Assembly: GCA_947629865.1 (NCBI GenBank)
Contig: CANRFJ010000002.1
Location: 149,071-213,070 of the forward strand
Reading direction: 5' to 3'
DNA: 64,000 nucleotides
Source: an uncultured Lachnospiraceae bacterium
Lineage (GTDB): Bacteria > Bacillota > Clostridia > Lachnospirales > Lachnospiraceae
Position numbers and translations under genes: made by a program. Positions 62,263 through 64,000 of this stretch are shown piece by piece (positions within the stretch are counted from its first letter, which is position 1; each line of letters opens with the position of its first letter). The notes below the pieces were generated by a model, which was not told where the DNA came from, did not search any database, and saw only the letters and a program-made list of their open reading frames with translations.

Positions 62263-62948
62263 AACTGGTTCACCCTGATTTTTTCTTTCCAATAGAACTT
62301 TCTGAGATAGAAATACCAGTCCTGATTTTGGAGAATCCGAGTTGCTTTCGTAAGTTTGTATGGGAGATACGGAAGCAGGTGGCTGGCGGGGAAGGACAAT
62401 GGGTGTTTTCAGAGAATAATAAACCGCTTAAGATGGCGAGGACATGCGAACTTATTTTGGATCCCTTTGCGCTGGATGTGAATCAGAGGAAGATACTGAC
62501 TTCCCTATATGACAGAGTTGAAAAAAATGTTTCGTGTTCCGAATTGTTGTTATCCTGGAACAAGGCAGAATCCTATTTTCAGAATATGACAGAAGAATTG
62601 TTGTCAACAGTAGATGAATTTCCCTTGATTTATCGGAATGATATTTCTATCAAGGAGTTCCTGAAGTTTATAGATGTGCGTTTTGAGGAAAGCACAAAGG
62701 ATATATTAGAATATATGATTGACTATATGAGAATGTCATCAGAAGTGGCGGGAACTCGCTTATTTGTGTTATGCAATCTGAAACCATTTTTTGACAGTCG
62801 GGAACTGGGATATTTATATGAGCAAGCATTGTACCATAAATTTTGTTTGCTGCTTGTAGAGGGGTATGTTCCTGACCGTAAGGAGGAAAGGGAAAAATGG
62901 TGGATTGTCGATAAAGACAATTGCGTAATTATGCCAACTGATGTATAA
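62259..62948 (+). CDS. csn2: Csn2 adaptation protein (subtype II-A marker)
   Basis: A 229-aa protein. MKLVHPDFFFPIEL at the N-terminus, a mostly helical middle and LFVLCNLKPFFDSRELGYLYEQALYHKFCLLLVEGY near the end match Csn2, whose tetrameric ring binds free DNA ends during spacer acquisition. Length is in the normal range (about 220-230 aa). Its presence defines subtype II-A. The CRISPR leader follows directly. Confidence 0.93.
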   Translation: MKLVHPDFFFPIELSEIEIPVLILENPSCFRKFVWEIRKQVAGGEGQWVFSENNKPLKMARTCELILDPFALDVNQRKILTSLYDRVEKNVSCSELLLSWNKAESYFQNMTEELLSTVDEFPLIYRNDISIKEFLKFIDVRFEESTKDILEYMIDYMRMSSEVAGTRLFVLCNLKPFFDSRELGYLYEQALYHKFCLLLVEGYVPDRKEEREKWWIVDKDNCVIMPTDV

Positions 62949-63042
62949 TTATAGAAGGTAACTATATGAATCCACCCATATTGTAGTGGTATGTTTACTC
63001 AGTGAGAACCCTGGATGGATTATTCAAAATTTGAAGTTTGAG
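62949..63042 (+). promoter_or_regulatory. CRISPR leader
   Basis: A 94-bp AT-rich stretch between csn2 and the first repeat. It ends in GTTTGAG directly against the repeat, which itself starts GTTTGAG. Known II-A leader-anchoring motifs such as ATTTGAG or CTACGAG sit at exactly this place. It is expected to hold the array promoter, although no strong -35/-10 is evident. Confidence 0.7.
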
Positions 63043-63929
63043 GTTTGAGAGTAGTGTGAATTCATATGGTGGTAAAACGTCTTGCTAAATTTTGGGAAAG
63101 GAAGTTGTGTTTGAGAGTAGTGTGAATTCATATGGTGGTAAAACGATAACGCTAGGTATAACCGAAGTGGATTAGTTTGAGAGTAGTGTGAATTCATATG
63201 GTGGTAAAACTCGTTGGCGTGAAAGGGGTGGAACTTCAAGTTTGAGAGTAGTGTGAATTCATATGGTGGTAAAACTATGGAGCGGGAACGCCGCCGAACA
63301 CATCGTTTGAGAGTAGTGTGAATTCATATGGTGGTAAAACTTCGGAAAAGTTGGTGGTCTCTATGTCAAAGTTTGAGAGTAGTGTGAATTCATATGGTGG
63401 TAAAACTATATCGGGGGCTACGGATATTGAAATAGAGTTTGAGAGTAGTGTGAATTCATATGGTGGTAAAACTCCTGCACTTAACGAAAATATGTATCTT
63501 GTGTTTGAGAGTAGTGTGAATTCATATGGTGGTAAAACAAAACTTTATTCCATGGAAAGAGTTTGGCCGTTTGAGAGTAGTGTGAATTCATATGGTGGTA
63601 AAACGGACTTGAGCAACCTTGTAGACGTGGGGAAGTTTGAGAGTAGTGTGAATTCATATGGTGGTAAAACGTTTTCCGTGGTTAGTAAAGGTTTTGTTGA
63701 GTTTGAGAGTAGTGTGAATTCATATGGTGGTAAAACAACTCATCGGGTAAATAGTGTCCCCTTGTTGTTTGAGAGTAGTGTGAATTCATATGGTGGTAAA
63801 ACCATTTCTTTCAGCTGGATTTGGGTACAGTGTTTGAGAGTAGTGTGAATTCATATGGTGGTAAAACTTCACCACCAAATTCACTAACGAAATGAAAGGT
63901 TTGAGAGTAGTGTGAATTCATATGGTGGT
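63043..63929 (+). CRISPR. CRISPR array, 13 full 36-bp repeats, 13 spacers and a truncated 14th repeat
   Basis: The repeat starts GTTTGAGAGTAG and ends GGTGGTAAAAC; the 13 full copies look identical. Full repeats begin at 63043, 63109, 63175, 63240, 63305, 63371, 63437, 63503, 63569, 63635, 63701, 63767 and 63832. Spacers are 29-31 bp, mostly 30. The 14th repeat (63899) keeps 31 bases and then diverges. The sequence pairs with the tracrRNA anti-repeat when transcribed on the plus strand, from the leader at the csn2 side. The 176-aa ORF over the array is an artefact of in-frame repeats. Confidence 0.98.
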
Positions 63930-64000
63930 CTTATGTCAAGATTTAGTACAAAATAAAATGAGAGGTTCTGCCAGCTAGGCCGCCGGCAGATTCTCAACCT
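63930..64000. other. unrelated hairpin-rich sequence replacing the array end
   Basis: Right after GGTGGT of the last repeat the sequence changes to CTTATGTCAAGATTTAGT and then a GC-rich inverted repeat (CTGCC with GGCAG; AGGTT with AACCT). It could be the end of an insertion sequence starting near TGTCA, or old degenerate flank. The window ends before it can be identified. Confidence 0.4.

Noticed and set aside
63024-63239. 71-aa minus ORF with repeated FYHHMNSHYSQT
   Set aside because: Same artefact on the opposite strand of the array.
63318-63848. 176-aa ORF with repeated FESSVNSYGGKT
   Set aside because: It is a translation of the CRISPR array: the 66-bp period is divisible by three, so repeats stay in frame. 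It is not a gene.

Overview
The window looks like the chromosome of a Gram-positive anaerobe of the class Clostridia, most likely a gut Lachnospiraceae. This rests on gene content: RNase Y, recA-recX with a Gram-positive SOS box, FliB-type methylase, DUF6465, CD3324-family and DUF2441 proteins, Fn3-rich secreted proteins, an agr locus, and a TnpW/MobL mobilizable element. Strong AGGAGG ribosome sites and TTGACA/TATAAT promoters with 17-bp spacers recur. I cannot name the genus. Bases 1 to about 37.9 kb are fairly GC-rich and dense with ordinary genes. From about 38 kb the sequence becomes more AT-rich and mostly accessory.

Region 1 (1-37.9 kb), core-like: a thioesterase; a MoxR ATPase/VWA/LRR operon on the minus strand; a zinc-ribbon membrane protein and a RelA/SpoT-like protein; secreted Fn3 proteins; truA; an M18 aminopeptidase; a secreted ricin-C39 protein; SOS-controlled recA-recX; an HD-domain protein; glycogen phosphorylase followed by a MalEFG-type sugar importer without its own ATPase; a membrane pseudokinase; a FliB-like protein; and RNase Y. 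A complete agr quorum-sensing locus lies at 28.3-32.7 kb: sensor kinase, AgrB, an AgrD missed by the ORF track, and a LytTR regulator. It is flanked by two paralogous XRE proteins, with a sigma factor after them. AgrD appears to carry Ser where most autoinducing peptides have Cys. An OmpR-type two-component system, mntP, a lipoprotein, DUF6465 and ParA follow.

Region 2 (38-41.8 kb), small defence-type cluster: an AbiL-like pair (AAA ATPase plus RloB), a secreted triple-repeat Ltp protein related to superinfection-exclusion proteins, and a WYL regulator.

Region 3 (41.8 to about 50.3 kb, perhaps to 55.4 kb), integrative mobilizable element: large serine recombinase, RhuM, DUF6076, a sigma-like protein, TnpW, DUF3847, an oriT-like stem-loop region, a MobA/MobL relaxase whose 3' part is overlapped out of frame by two other reading frames, and a DUF6040-like membrane protein. 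The next operon (50.6-55.3 kb) is AT-rich and encodes an ECF sigma factor, a membrane anti-sigma-like protein, a secreted metzincin, a SurA/PrsA-like chaperone, a secreted double-psi-barrel protein and a lipoprotein. It looks like a coordinated envelope-stress or secretion cassette that I do not recognise as a described system.

Region 4 (55.4-64 kb), type II-A CRISPR-Cas: a CD3324/DUF2441 pair, then a tracrRNA on the minus strand with its own promoter and terminator, then cas9 (1353 aa), cas1, cas2 and csn2 joined by overlapping or nearly touching ends, a leader, and an array of 13 full 36-bp repeats with 13 spacers. The array ends in a 14th repeat cut off by unrelated, hairpin-rich sequence at the window edge.
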